Part shown: positions 1 through 7,543 of the stretch, in pieces
Numbering within the stretch: position 1 is the stretch's first letter
How the letters are laid out: each line of letters starts with the position of its first letter
Made by a program: the position numbers and the translations under genes
The notes under the pieces: model-generated
Database searches by the model: none
The model's input: only the letters and a program-made list of their open reading frames with translations
Told to the model about the DNA's origin: nothing
From: Pseudomonas wadenswilerensis
Lineage (GTDB): Bacteria; Pseudomonadota; Gammaproteobacteria; Pseudomonadales; Pseudomonadaceae
Length of the DNA: 64,000 nt
Direction of reading: 5' to 3'
Assembly: GCF_900497695.1 (NCBI RefSeq)
Contig: NZ_UIDD01000010.1
Span: 558,001-622,000, forward strand

Positions 1-292
1 AACGACCCGTCTTGCCGCTGTCGGCCACCAGCTTGACGTTGACCGGAGCGTGATCGGGGGCACTGACCGACGCTTGCGGCTCGACCCTGTGCAAATCGAT
101 CCGGGTGCCCCGCACCTGCGCCGGGCAGTCATTGAGGTTCAAGGCGCCTGCCTGGGCTGAAGCCGTGCAAGGCGACTCGACGACACTACCGGTGAAATTG
201 ATCACCCCCTGGGCGATCGGTGTCTCAGCCACGCAGGCCCCGCTTGCGCCCAACAACAACCCTGCAGCGATAGCAACATACTTGCGATTCAT
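1..292 (-). CDS. Type 1 fimbrial subunit-like protein, 3' part outside window
   Basis: The visible 97 residues begin MNRKYVAIAAGLLLG, a typical signal peptide with probable cleavage after CVA (about residue 22). They continue with GVINFTGSVVESPCTAS, the first beta strand and first cysteine pattern of chaperone-usher pilins, and a second cysteine follows in NDCPAQ. The product would be exported to the periplasm and assembled as a fimbrial subunit. The gene runs off the left edge, so its length and any chaperone or usher neighbours are unseen. It lies outside the prophage, yet the prophage carries a fimbrial adhesin 1.2 kb away. The fimbrial family is fairly sure; the exact role is not. Confidence 0.75.
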   Translation of the reverse strand, partial: MNRKYVAIAAGLLLGASGACVAETPIAQGVINFTGSVVESPCTASAQAGALNLNDCPAQVRGTRIDLHRVEPQASVSAPDHAPVNVKLVADSGKTGR

Positions 293-495
293 GCTGACAC
301 TCCGGCGATAGCGGTTAGTACCTCAAGTATCGGCCAGGCGCAGAAAAATCTAAGGATTGTCTGATAGGCAAAGGCGCGCTTTGCCAAGCGCGTCGCAGAA
401 CGGTGTAAACAAGCGCCGACCGGTTCGTCAACCCGCCTCCCGAAGCCTATGGTTAAACATTGGCGGGTGGTTGAGACGCTCAATCAGCGGAAACG

Positions 496-527
496 AAAAA
501 GCCCCCGGACCTTTCGGTCAGGGGGCT
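496..527 (-). terminator. Rho-independent terminator, original tRNA-Ser downstream terminator
   Basis: A GC-rich hairpin with GCCCCC/GGGGGC arms and a TTTCGG-type loop is followed on the minus strand by a run of T. It lies just left of attL, where the 3' end of the tRNA-Ser gene would have been before integration, so it probably ended the tRNA-Ser transcript. Integration has moved it about 14 kb from the intact gene. Confidence 0.7.
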
Positions 528-535
528 TTCTCTTG

Positions 536-563
536 TATGGCGGAGAGATAGGGATTTGAACCC
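536..563. repeat. attL, 28-bp duplicate of the tRNA-Ser 3' end
   Basis: These 28 bases are identical to 14397-14424, which is the 3' end (CCA tail, acceptor and T-arm) of the tRNA-Ser gene plus two flanking bases. Similarity stops abruptly after GAACCC. This is the usual footprint of a tyrosine integrase using a tRNA gene as attB, and it sets the left boundary of the element. Confidence 0.9.
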
Positions 564-655
564 GCCCGCAACGGAGTGCAGGCCGTTATAGGCCCGAATT
601 TGCTGGACCTAGTACACTTTATCTCGGGCTGCAACGGCATATAGCGGCCCCAGTT

Positions 656-674
656 TTGCCCTAAATTTGCCCTA
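656..674 (+). repeat. Paired TTGCCCTA motifs near attL (candidate integrase arm sites)
   Basis: Two copies of TTGCCCTA start at 656 and 667, exactly 11 bp (one helical turn) apart, about 100 bp inside attL. The same pair with the same spacing lies at 14310-14328, about 70 bp inside attR. Arm-type sites of tyrosine integrases are short direct repeats flanking the core, so this is the natural reading; no binding data exist. Confidence 0.55.
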
Positions 675-759
675 AGAAACCGCTCTCCCCAGCGCGCGCG
701 CACATGCCTCAATGCGGCGGAGCTCCCATTTTTTGCGTGGACCATCGCCAGGCCTTACA

Positions 760-775
760 CTGTACAAGAATACAG
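760..775. promoter_or_regulatory. LexA-type SOS box upstream of XRE gene
   Basis: CTGTACAAGAATACAG fits the gamma-proteobacterial LexA consensus CTG-N10-CAG with an AT-rich centre. It ends 16 bp before the ATG at 792, so LexA bound here would overlap the promoter or start region. Confidence 0.7.
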
Positions 776-791
776 TCATGCGAGAGCACCA

Positions 792-1157
792 ATGCCTACA
801 GACGAAGACCACATTCAACCCGTTCGATTGGCCCTGGACGAAGAACAGAGAGAAACAATGGAGTGGCTTATGGAGCACCTGCCACTTGGCTTTCGTGGTG
901 CCCATTGCGCCGAAGCGCGCACGATGCTTGGATGGAGCATCGAAGCTTTGGCATTCCGTTCGGGGGTATCACCAGGTGCGATTAGGCGCCTGGAGAATGG
1001 GGCCGAGCTGCGCCGCGTCACGATGCAGGCCCTCGCCTACGCTCTGGAGGCAGAAGGATTTTTCTTCCTTCCAGGCCACCAACCAATGCGAGGAGAAAAT
1101 TTCAGAGGCGCCACAGCGTGCCCCAGAACCAGGGATGACTTTCATTTGATCGAATGA
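792..1157 (+). CDS. XRE-family HTH regulator
   Basis: A 121-residue protein with one helix-turn-helix domain of the Cro/CI type at about residues 40-90 (EARTMLGWSIEALAF, then SGVSPGAIRRLENG). The last 30 residues look unstructured. The start at 792 has a GAGAG Shine-Dalgarno sequence 8 bases upstream. It is the first gene inside attL and has a LexA-type box directly in front. It may be a phage repressor or a regulator of the adjacent cargo, but it is shorter than CI repressors and lacks a visible peptidase domain, so RecA-driven self-cleavage is not expected. Confidence 0.7.
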   Translation: MPTDEDHIQPVRLALDEEQRETMEWLMEHLPLGFRGAHCAEARTMLGWSIEALAFRSGVSPGAIRRLENGAELRRVTMQALAYALEAEGFFFLPGHQPMRGENFRGATACPRTRDDFHLIE

Positions 1158-1522
1158 TCATCAACCAGGGGCAAGCACCCAGTGAACAGTCAGCCACTGA
1201 GCAAGGCCAGAAGCCCTGGCTCGCTGGAGCGGATCGCTGCTCAACCCGAGACGCCTGAGCACTCAGCCAAGCCTTACTCAAGGCTCTTAGCTCATGGCCG
1301 TCTAGGTTTGACAGCATTTGATCTCCTCAAAATTTAGTGCCTAGCTGTAAGCGCCGCTATCACCAAAATACTGTATATACAAACAGCCAACCTCCGACAC
1401 CTGCCTGGCTATTAAGGTGGTAGCAGGGAAGCTGTCGCCGAAAAACTAAGAAATTTCTTATGTTCTCAGTGTCTGATGGTAGCTAGAGTGCCTCCCCTCC
1501 GTAATCATGTGTAGCCCTCAGT
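1158..1522. other. 365-bp intergenic region with SOS box and palindrome
   Basis: No convincing gene is seen. The stretch holds a LexA-type box at 1371-1386 and a perfect 14-bp palindrome TAAGAAATTTCTTA at 1447-1460, which could be a second operator for the downstream adhesin gene. The base composition becomes AT-rich from about 1320 onwards, as in the first half of the adhesin gene. Confidence 0.5.
1371..1386. promoter_or_regulatory. LexA-type SOS box upstream of adhesin gene
   Basis: CTGTATATACAAACAG matches CTG-N10-CAG with the TATA-rich centre typical of strong LexA sites. It lies 137 bp before the adhesin start, leaving room for a promoter and a leader. Confidence 0.7.
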
Positions 1523-2497
1523 ATGGACCGTTCAAACAAGCAGAATCGACTTCGCCTCCTAATGAGTACCGCTGCCGTAGCAGCACTACTGTACTCGTTT
1601 GGAGCAGCGGCTGCCTGCGAGTTCATCACCCCACACAATACACACACAATCAACTTCGGAAGTAACCTTGCGGGTGTCAACCTGACAATCCCCCAGGATG
1701 CGCCCGTTGGAACTGTTATATACCAAGACAGCATCGCCGCGGGGGAAAGCAACTTTAGATGCACCTCGACGGCGCGCTATGGATTTGTCCCGACTCCAGC
1801 ACTCGGAACAGTCACTAAGGGATACACCTTTCCGCTAGGCAAAACCGGGCTCTCATTTCGAATAGTTAGCCCCCTCAATAATAGTACAGCCTACCTATAT
1901 GCATTATCGGATCTCTATCCAAACTCTTATCGCATTCCAGCGGGAACCTATAAACTTGAAATCCTTAAGTCAGCGGAACTGATGTCACAAAGCGTCCCCC
2001 CAGGTCCCTTAGGCCGATTCCAGGCCGATGACGTGGTGCTCGCACGTTTTAATCTAGTCAATCCTATTACCCTGAATACTGCCTCCTGCCAGACTCCATC
2101 GGTCCCGGTGGCAATGGGCGACGACTATCAGTTGCACGAGTTCAAAAAAAGCGGCGATGCACCTCGTGCGATCAAATTCAACATTGCCCTTAACCAATGC
2201 CAGTTCGGCATCAAGAAGGTCACCTATCAGCTCAAGGCAACCACCCAGGTCCTCGATGCGCAAAAAGGTGTCGTGGCACTAAACACCGGCTCGACGGCCA
2301 AAGGTATAGGGCTGCAATTGATGAACGATGTCGGGCAACCCATCGCCTTGGACACCCCGTATCCGTTCGATGGCTTCAACCCCTCCGGTACTGATTTCAA
2401 GATTCCCTTGTCAGCGGCCTACTATCGCCTGGCCGAAGGCAAGCTCGAAGCCGGCACTGCGAACACTGAAGTGACGTTCATTGTGAGTTACCTATAA
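1523..2497 (+). CDS. Two-domain fimbrial tip adhesin-like protein
   Basis: A 324-residue protein. Residues 1-31 form a signal peptide with a hydrophobic core LLMSTAAVAALLYSFGAAAA and probable cleavage before CEF. Residues 32-185 would be the receptor-binding domain. Residues from about 187 form a pilin domain: TLNTASCQTP holds the first cysteine, NQCQFG the second, and the end TEVTFIVSYL has the C-terminal beta-strand pattern used for chaperone donor-strand binding. This is the FimH-like plan of tip adhesins. No chaperone or usher lies in the element, so the protein would need a host machine, perhaps the fimbrial locus at the left edge. The first domain is AT-rich and the pilin domain GC-rich, suggesting domain exchange. 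Confidence 0.7.
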   Translation: MDRSNKQNRLRLLMSTAAVAALLYSFGAAAACEFITPHNTHTINFGSNLAGVNLTIPQDAPVGTVIYQDSIAAGESNFRCTSTARYGFVPTPALGTVTKGYTFPLGKTGLSFRIVSPLNNSTAYLYALSDLYPNSYRIPAGTYKLEILKSAELMSQSVPPGPLGRFQADDVVLARFNLVNPITLNTASCQTPSVPVAMGDDYQLHEFKKSGDAPRAIKFNIALNQCQFGIKKVTYQLKATTQVLDAQKGVVALNTGSTAKGIGLQLMNDVGQPIALDTPYPFDGFNPSGTDFKIPLSAAYYRLAEGKLEAGTANTEVTFIVSYL

Positions 2498-2827
2498 CTA
2501 ATTAATAGCGGCTTGCAACAGCCGGCAACAACACTCTTGGCCTCGCCACGATCTACTTCGCGCCAGTCAAGATCATTTACCTGAAGCAAAAAAGTCGTAA
2601 AGAACACGCCCCGCGTCTGCCAGCCAGGGGAGTACGCCCCTGGTCTTTTCGCCAGCGCGCAGCCCGCAGCGTCGGATCCACGATGCAACCGGGACGAGTC
2701 CCGGCGCCCCCAAATTTGGGGCATGAAGCCTGAGATGCTGAGTTCCAGCTACACACAACCGGCCTGATCAACTTTGGACGGTCTTGGCAATCGAAATCAT
2801 CAGATTGATCCAGATGATGGTAATTGG
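2498..2827. other. 330-bp intergenic region with several hairpins
   Basis: No gene is supported on either strand. Three inverted repeats can be seen: CCAGGGGAGTACGCCCCTGG near 2625-2645, GGGACGAGTCCC near 2690-2702, and the perfect palindrome CCCCAAATTTGGGG at 2708-2721. The region lies between the convergent adhesin and adenine methylase genes, so some of these may be terminators, but none has a clear T run. Confidence 0.4.
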
Positions 2828-3622
2828 TTAGAACAGGCCGCCAAGTGCAGAGGGCATCCAGTTCATGATGACCAGCTCTCCCGTTACCTCAGCCTTGCCT
2901 TGCCGCTGGTTGGCCGTGGTGTACCTGATATTTAGGGTTTCAAAATGAAAGCCTTCAAAAGCACGCCGAATATCCGGGTGGTCGTTGATGCTGACCATGA
3001 CCTTGCCTTTGCAGCGCCGCATAAACTCGGCCATCCGTTCGTAGTTGTCGAAGGGGAAGTCGGCCCCGTATCCGGCAGTCTGCCAGTAAGGCGGGTCCAT
3101 GTAGTGGAAGGTGTGCGCTCGATCGTAGCGCTCAGCACATTCCAGCCAGGAGAGGTTCTCCACGTAGGTACCGGCCAGCCGCTGCCACGCGGCCGACAGG
3201 TTCTCCTCGATGCGCAGCAGGTTGATGGCCGGACCGGTTGTCGCGGTACCGAATGTCTGGCCCGTGACCTTGCCGCCAAAGGCATGCTGCTGCAGGTAGA
3301 AGAACCGAGCAGCACGCTGGATATCGGTGAGGGTTTCAGGCCGGGTCATCTTCTGCCATTCGAAAATCTGGCGCGAGCTGAGGGCCCATTTGAATTGGCG
3401 GACGAATTCTTCCAGGTGGTTTTGCACCACCCGATAGAGCGTCACCAGGTCGCCATTAAGGTCGTTGAGCACCTCCACCGGCGCGGGCTGCGGGCGCATG
3501 AAGAACAGCGCAGCACCACCGGCGAAGACCTCGACGTAGCATTCGTGAGGGGGAAAGAGTGGGATAAGGCGGTCGGCCAGGCGGCGTTTGCCGCCCATCC
3601 AGGGAATGATAGGAGTCGTCAT
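2828..3622 (-). CDS. D12-class DNA adenine-N6 methyltransferase (Dam-like)
   Basis: A 264-residue protein of the D12/Dam class. PWMGGKRRL at residues 7-15 and VFAGGAALF at 32-40 form the S-adenosylmethionine-binding parts, and DPPY at 176-179 is the catalytic motif IV; the size is normal for phage Dam enzymes. It should methylate adenine N6 in a short duplex target not readable from sequence. The start has a good context and a LexA-type box lies 18 bp upstream. No cognate endonuclease is seen, so it is an orphan enzyme, possibly for protecting phage DNA or controlling expression. Confidence 0.85.
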   Translation of the reverse strand: MTTPIIPWMGGKRRLADRLIPLFPPHECYVEVFAGGAALFFMRPQPAPVEVLNDLNGDLVTLYRVVQNHLEEFVRQFKWALSSRQIFEWQKMTRPETLTDIQRAARFFYLQQHAFGGKVTGQTFGTATTGPAINLLRIEENLSAAWQRLAGTYVENLSWLECAERYDRAHTFHYMDPPYWQTAGYGADFPFDNYERMAEFMRRCKGKVMVSINDHPDIRRAFEGFHFETLNIRYTTANQRQGKAEVTGELVIMNWMPSALGGLF

Positions 3623-3639
3623 TTGATAGCAAGTCTTTA

Positions 3640-3655
3640 CTGTATGGATAAACAG
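3640..3655. promoter_or_regulatory. LexA-type SOS box upstream of adenine methylase
   Basis: CTGTATGGATAAACAG fits CTG-N10-CAG. It lies 18-33 bp upstream of the minus-strand start at 3622, overlapping the expected promoter. It is the third such box in the left 3.7 kb of the element. Confidence 0.65.
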
Positions 3656-3777
3656 GTGTTAGGCTCGCCGCGCTTTGTGCACGGAGCAGGAGCCTCGGCT
3701 GGACTTGCAGGAAGGGTCTGCGGGTTCGGTGGGCCAGGTGGATGTTGACGCATCCACCTGGCCCGCTCCTTTTCACT

Positions 3778-3870
3778 TCAGCGCGTGATAGCGCGCACGT
3801 AGGCCTGACAGGCCTTCAGGGCGATCAATCCTTTGTCGCCTCGATCGGTGATACTGATAATTCGTTGAGC
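3778..3870 (-). pseudogene. 3' remnant of a phage Rz-like/spanin gene
   Basis: The minus strand reads an open stretch ending ITDRGDKGLIALKACQAYVR and a TGA stop at 3778. That ending resembles the C-terminus of Rz-like lysis proteins in Pseudomonas prophages. No start or upstream domain exists, because the region further upstream is a terminator followed by the tail spike gene. It is read as a leftover of a deleted lysis cassette. The family assignment rests on memory of similar ends and is tentative. Confidence 0.4.
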
Positions 3871-3892
3871 ATGTCTTGGGTCCAGGCAGAAA

Positions 3893-3914
3893 AAAGCCCG
3901 ATCAAGTCGGGCTG
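3893..3914 (-). terminator. Rho-independent terminator after gpV-like gene
   Basis: On the minus strand AGCCCGACTTGATCGGGCT forms a 7-bp stem and is followed by a T6 run. It starts immediately after the stop codon of the baseplate V gene at 3915. Confidence 0.75.
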
Positions 3915-4499
3915 TTAGTGTTTGTGGTTGGCCGTGTTGCCGCCGGTGTCGATGATCTTGCCGCCGCCGTTGATGTCGCCCGTGACCGCCAAAGGTCCGT
4001 TGATTTGCACCTGGCCCTCCAGGGTGATACTGGTCGCCTTGGCAGTGATCGCGGAATCCGTGACAACCAGCGTGCTGCCCCCGACCTTGACGGTCGCGGT
4101 ACCGCCGGGCAGCTCGATGGTGTAGCTGCTGGCCTGCCAGTCGTAGATCAGCGAACCGCCGTCATCGAATCGCCATACCTCGACGTGATCGCGGTTGTCC
4201 GGCTGGGCACCGGCGCTGCCGTACAGCCCCGGTACAAAGGTGCCCTGCGCGGGCTCACCGCTCGGACTGATCAAGGCGCCCTGCTCGCCCAGGCTCGGAG
4301 ACCGCCAATGCCGGGCCTTACCAGCGGCCTGGCTGTGCCAGCGGACCCAGGCGCTGGTCCATCCAGCACCGTCGGACACGCGGACCATGGCGGCGGCCAG
4401 ATCAACCGCCACCACACGGCACGGAATGATCAGACCGGCCTTGATGTGCTCCTCGATCGCCGTAAACACGCTGCCGAGGGGAATCGGGTCATCAGACAT
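3915..4499 (-). CDS. Phage baseplate assembly protein V (P2 gpV-like spike)
   Basis: A 194-residue protein starting MSDDPIPLGSVFTAIEE. It has an OB-like N-terminal domain with PSLGEQGALISPSGEP, followed by a beta-helical region (VKVGGSTLVVTDSAITAKA, LEGQVQINGPLAVTGDINGG) and the ending NHKH. This is the layout of P2 gpV spike proteins, which pierce the outer membrane at the baseplate tip. The ATG at 4499 is preferred over an upstream in-frame ATG because it overlaps the stop of the previous gene (the gpZ fragment) by a few bases and has a GGAG-type site. The gene looks complete but its tail partners are gone. Confidence 0.8.
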   Translation of the reverse strand: MSDDPIPLGSVFTAIEEHIKAGLIIPCRVVAVDLAAAMVRVSDGAGWTSAWVRWHSQAAGKARHWRSPSLGEQGALISPSGEPAQGTFVPGLYGSAGAQPDNRDHVEVWRFDDGGSLIYDWQASSYTIELPGGTATVKVGGSTLVVTDSAITAKATSITLEGQVQINGPLAVTGDINGGGKIIDTGGNTANHKH

Positions 4500-4645
4500 T
4501 GCCGCTTCTCCGTAGGTATTTCTGCAGTTCAAAGTTCAGCTCCTGGCCCATAACCTCCAGCAGCCGTTGATGAGCACGCTTGACCCACGCCTCAAAGTGA
4601 GGCCTTGCGTCGTCCAGCGAGATCTTCGCCTTCGCCAACGGGATC
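4492..4645 (-). pseudogene. 3' fragment of minor tail protein Z
   Basis: Reading the minus strand into the TGA at 4492 gives about 50 codons: PLAKAKISLDDARPHFEAW, then VKRAHQRLLEVMGQELNFEL and a basic end. This resembles the C-terminus of lambda-type gpZ (a PxxV/A run, then a helix to a basic end). Its missing first part is found inverted at 6893-7232 on the plus strand, which ends exactly where this piece begins (NGSRF followed by PLAKAK). The two were one gene before an inversion. Confidence 0.7.
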
Positions 4646-6058
4646 CGTCCCCGATCCTGATACTGTTTCCCAAGGCCGAAGCGGCCAAGCAGTACGTCGC
4701 TGAAAAGCTGGAGCCGATGATCGCGGCGACCAAGCGCTTGCGTAAGAAGGTCGATCTCCGCAGCCGCAAGCTGCAGCAGCGCCAGGACTTCAAGCGCTTC
4801 CCTGGCGGTTTCCTCAAGATGGTCGGATCAAACAGCCCCTCCAGCGTAAAGTCCACGCCGGTGCCTCGGGTCGCGGTCGAGGAGCCAGATGACTGCAACC
4901 TCAACCTGCGGGGGCAGGGGGACAGTATCAAACTGGCCAAGGAACGCCTCAAAACGTTCCGGCGCTCCAAGATCATTATCGGTGGCACGCCTACCATCAA
5001 GGGGCTCTCGGCGATTGACGCGGAACTGGAGCTATCGGACAAGCGCATTGGCTTGGTGCCATGCCATGGCTGCGGTCAGTCGCATGCGCTGAGCTTCGAG
5101 CACCTGCATTGCGACGAGGATCCCAGCTATCACCACGAGGTATACGGCAAGCGTCGGCCTGAAACGGCGTACTACGCCTGCCCTCATTGCGGCGAGATCT
5201 GGGACGACCACCAGAAGAACGCCAACCTCCAGCACGGCCGTTGGGAAGCTACCGCCGAGTTTCGGGGTATCGCGGGTTACATCCTCAATGAGCTGTATGC
5301 CACGTTCCACGGCTCTCGATTTGAAGTGCTGATGGAGAAGAAGCTCCAGGCTGAACACGCCGCGTCGAACGGCAACCACGGCCCGATGATCGCGTTCACC
5401 AACAGCCAGATGGGCGAGTGCTACGAGTACAAAAGCAATGCGCCCAAGACGGACGAGCTGGAGAAGCGCGCCGAACCTTACGCCGAGTTGACCGCGCCGA
5501 AAGGCGTGCTGTTGGTCACTGTCGGCGTGGACGTTCAAGGTGACCGCCTGGCCCTGGTGATCGTGGGCTGGGGCAGGGGAGAAGAGTCCTGGCGGCTGTA
5601 CTGGGGCGAGTTGGAGGGCAATCCGATCGATCCCCACGATCCGGTATGGACTGAGTTGGACAAGATCATCGCCACGCCGATTCCCGCCGAGGGCGGCGCT
5701 CAGCTGGCTGTCTCAGCGGTGAGCATCGACAGCTCCGACGGCAACACCAACGATGCGGTTTACACCTACGTTCGGGATCGGCAGCGCTTCAATATCATGG
5801 CGATCAAGGGCGCATCGATCGACAGCCGGGACCGGGAGATCTTCACCAAACCGGCCCAGTCGGCGGACACCAGCCAGGACAACACCAAGGCCGCCAAGTA
5901 CGGCCTGCGGGTCTATATCGTTGGCACCCACAAGGCCAAGACGCTGATCGATGGCCGTATGCGGCTCTCGGGCAGTGGGCCCGGCCGCATGCACTGGTAC
6001 AGCGAGATTCGCGCTGACTACTACGAGCAGGTGACTAACGAAGTGCTGGCGCCGCACC
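4646..6058 (+). pseudogene. Terminase large subunit (GpA type), central and 3' part
   Basis: About 470 codons in one frame begin DPSPILILFPKAEAAKQYV, which in GpA terminases directly follows the Walker-A-containing N-terminal part, and run to YYEQVTNEVLAPHP. Visible landmarks are a CxxC zinc-like pair CHGCGQSH, a second pair CPHCGEIWDD, and the nuclease-side motif GVDVQGDRL. The true N-terminus is at 7231-7543 on the opposite strand, cut off by the inversion. The 3' end is lost by a deletion that fuses the gene out of frame to a head protease near 6058. The packaging motor cannot be made. Confidence 0.85.
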
Positions 6059-6752
6059 CACGACAGCCAAGCGATACCAGATCGTCAGCCGCAACGCCCC
6101 GAACAAGCGCCTGGACCTCTCAACCGAGGAAGGGCGCAGCAAGCTCGGCGAGACCATCGACGCCCTGGGCGATGTCTTCGTTAGCAAGGTTGCCCGCAAC
6201 CTTGGTGTCGATGCCGAGAAAGTCCCCGAGATGGGCGACCACGGCGGATTGCGTGTCGGCGCTGATGCCGTCAAGCACGGCCTGGCCCATCGCGTGGGCT
6301 CGCTGGAAGCCCTGATCACCGAACTGGCCAAACCGGCCATCACCTCCACAAGGATACACACCATGACCACCGTCAAGACCACGGCAGACCTGCGTGCGGC
6401 ACTGGCTGCCGGTACCGACGTCAACACCATCGAGATTGCCCAGGCTGACCAGCCGGACACCGCCTCTATCCGTACCGAGGCTGCTACCGAAGAGCGCGAG
6501 CGGATCAAAGGCATCAACGCGCTGGCCAGCAAGGGCTTCGAGAAGGAAATCGAGGCGGCCATCGATAACGGCAGCTCTGTTGAAGCGACCGCGCTGGTGA
6601 TGTTCAAGGCCGCACAGGATCGCGGTATTTCGCTGGCAAGCATCAAGAGCGATGCCCAGGGCGTCACCGGAACTACCCCCAGCGGGGACAGCAAACAAGG
6701 TGAGCGCAAGGCCGCCGTCAGCGCAATTGTTTTAGGCGCCTCGCGCCGTTAA
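6059..6752 (+). pseudogene. Phage S49 head-maturation protease/scaffold, 5' truncated
   Basis: The frame opening near 6059 reads KRYQIVSRNAPNKRLDLS, then EEGRSKLGETIDALGDVFVS and VARNLGVDAEKV. This matches the second half of S49 (ClpP/SppA-like) prohead proteases, followed by a scaffold-like helical tail from about 6363 (TEEREREIKG-like charged helices). The catalytic serine region and the N-terminus are missing through deletion. An ATG at 6363 with a good ribosome site (aaggatacacacc is weak) could give a 129-residue scaffold segment. The remnant ends at TAA before the decoration gene. Confidence 0.7.
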
Positions 6753-6764
6753 CTGGAGATATCC

Positions 6765-6892
6765 ATGAGCAACCCCGAACGCAAAACTTACCAGCCACGG
6801 CAGTTGTCTGCGGGCGACTTCCCTATCGCAATGGACACCGGTGTTATCGCTGCAGGCCAAACCTTGAGCTGTGGCGCAGTCCTTGGCCAGGT
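6765..6892 (+). pseudogene. Phage head decoration protein, 3' truncated
   Basis: It starts at ATG 6765, 8 bases after a GGAG site. It reads MSNPERKTYQPRQLSAGDFP, then MDTGVIAAGQTLSCGAVLGQ, which is the N-terminal half of gpD-like head decoration proteins (AGDFP and GQTL..GAVLG are typical). After about 42 codons similarity stops and another frame encoding gpZ takes over. A deletion has therefore removed the rest of this gene, the major capsid gene and intervening genes. Confidence 0.7.
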
Positions 6893-7232
6893 ACCCACAT
6901 TTCTCGTGCAGTTGGTCAACAAGAGCGCATTGCAATTGCGGCGGTACGGCAGCGCCTGCGGGCCTATCCGATGGGTAGCAATGGTCAGGGCAAACTGTGG
7001 TTCGGCCTTGATCCGATTGAGGCAAGCCGTGCAGGCAGGCCTCGGCAAAGCCGTGGCGGTGTGTCGGTCGCGGGGCGTCGTTACCAAGGCGCCTTTTTCA
7101 AGAAGGTCTATGGCGGCCAGCCAGACATCTGGATTCGGACGGCCAGCAAACACTTCAAGGCCAGCGACTATCCCAACAGCGACGTACTTGGCGGGGCGAA
7201 GCAGTTCGGTTGGATCTCTGAAAATGATAACG
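6893..7232 (+). pseudogene. Minor tail protein Z, 5' truncated and 3' inverted away
   Basis: The plus frame through 6971 reads QQERIAIAAVRQRLRAYPMG, then GQGKLWFGLDPIEASRAGRP, SVAGRRYQGAFFKKV and PDIWIRTASKHFKASDYP, ending NGSRF near 7232. This is the middle of a lambda gpZ-type minor tail protein. Its start is lost in the deletion shared with the decoration gene, and its last 50 codons are on the minus strand at 4492-4645. Together with the terminase fragments it proves the orientation change of 4646-7232. Confidence 0.7.
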
Positions 7233-7543
7233 GCAGCCGCTTCAAGGTCGATCCACTTGCCGATGGCGTTACCCATCACACCCGACGTCCAAGCCACCTG
7301 GGCGGACTTGCGGCCAACGATCTCGAACACATTCGGATCGTCCAGGGCTTCCAGCGGGCCACCCGGCCAGACCAGGTGAGGCGTGACATCGAAGCGGTAT
7401 TTACCAGGCTTGCCCGCCTCTTCAGTTGAGAGGTAGCGGTACTTGGTGGCCCACTCGATGATGCTCATTCGTGGTGGCGGCGCCCATTTTCGGCACGCCC
7501 GGCTGATGCCCTTACTCGCCGTCTTCTTCAGAGCCCTCCTCAT
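7231..7543 (-). pseudogene. Terminase large subunit, N-terminal part
   Basis: From the ATG at 7543 the minus strand reads RKWAPPPRMSIIEWATKYRY, then PGGPLEALDDPNV, VGRKSAQVAWTSGVMGNAIG and KWIDL, the standard N-terminus of GpA-type terminases with the ATPase Walker A region (GRKSAQVAWTSG). After KWIDL the natural continuation DPSPILIL is absent here and is found at 4646 on the other strand. The open frame continues into unrelated inverted sequence. The start overlaps the end of the small-subunit gene by about 30 bases, as is common in this family. Confidence 0.8.

Noticed and set aside
4536..5048. 170-residue minus-strand frame overlapping terminase
   Set aside because: It is in a different frame from the gpZ end and is Arg/Ser-rich shadow sequence.
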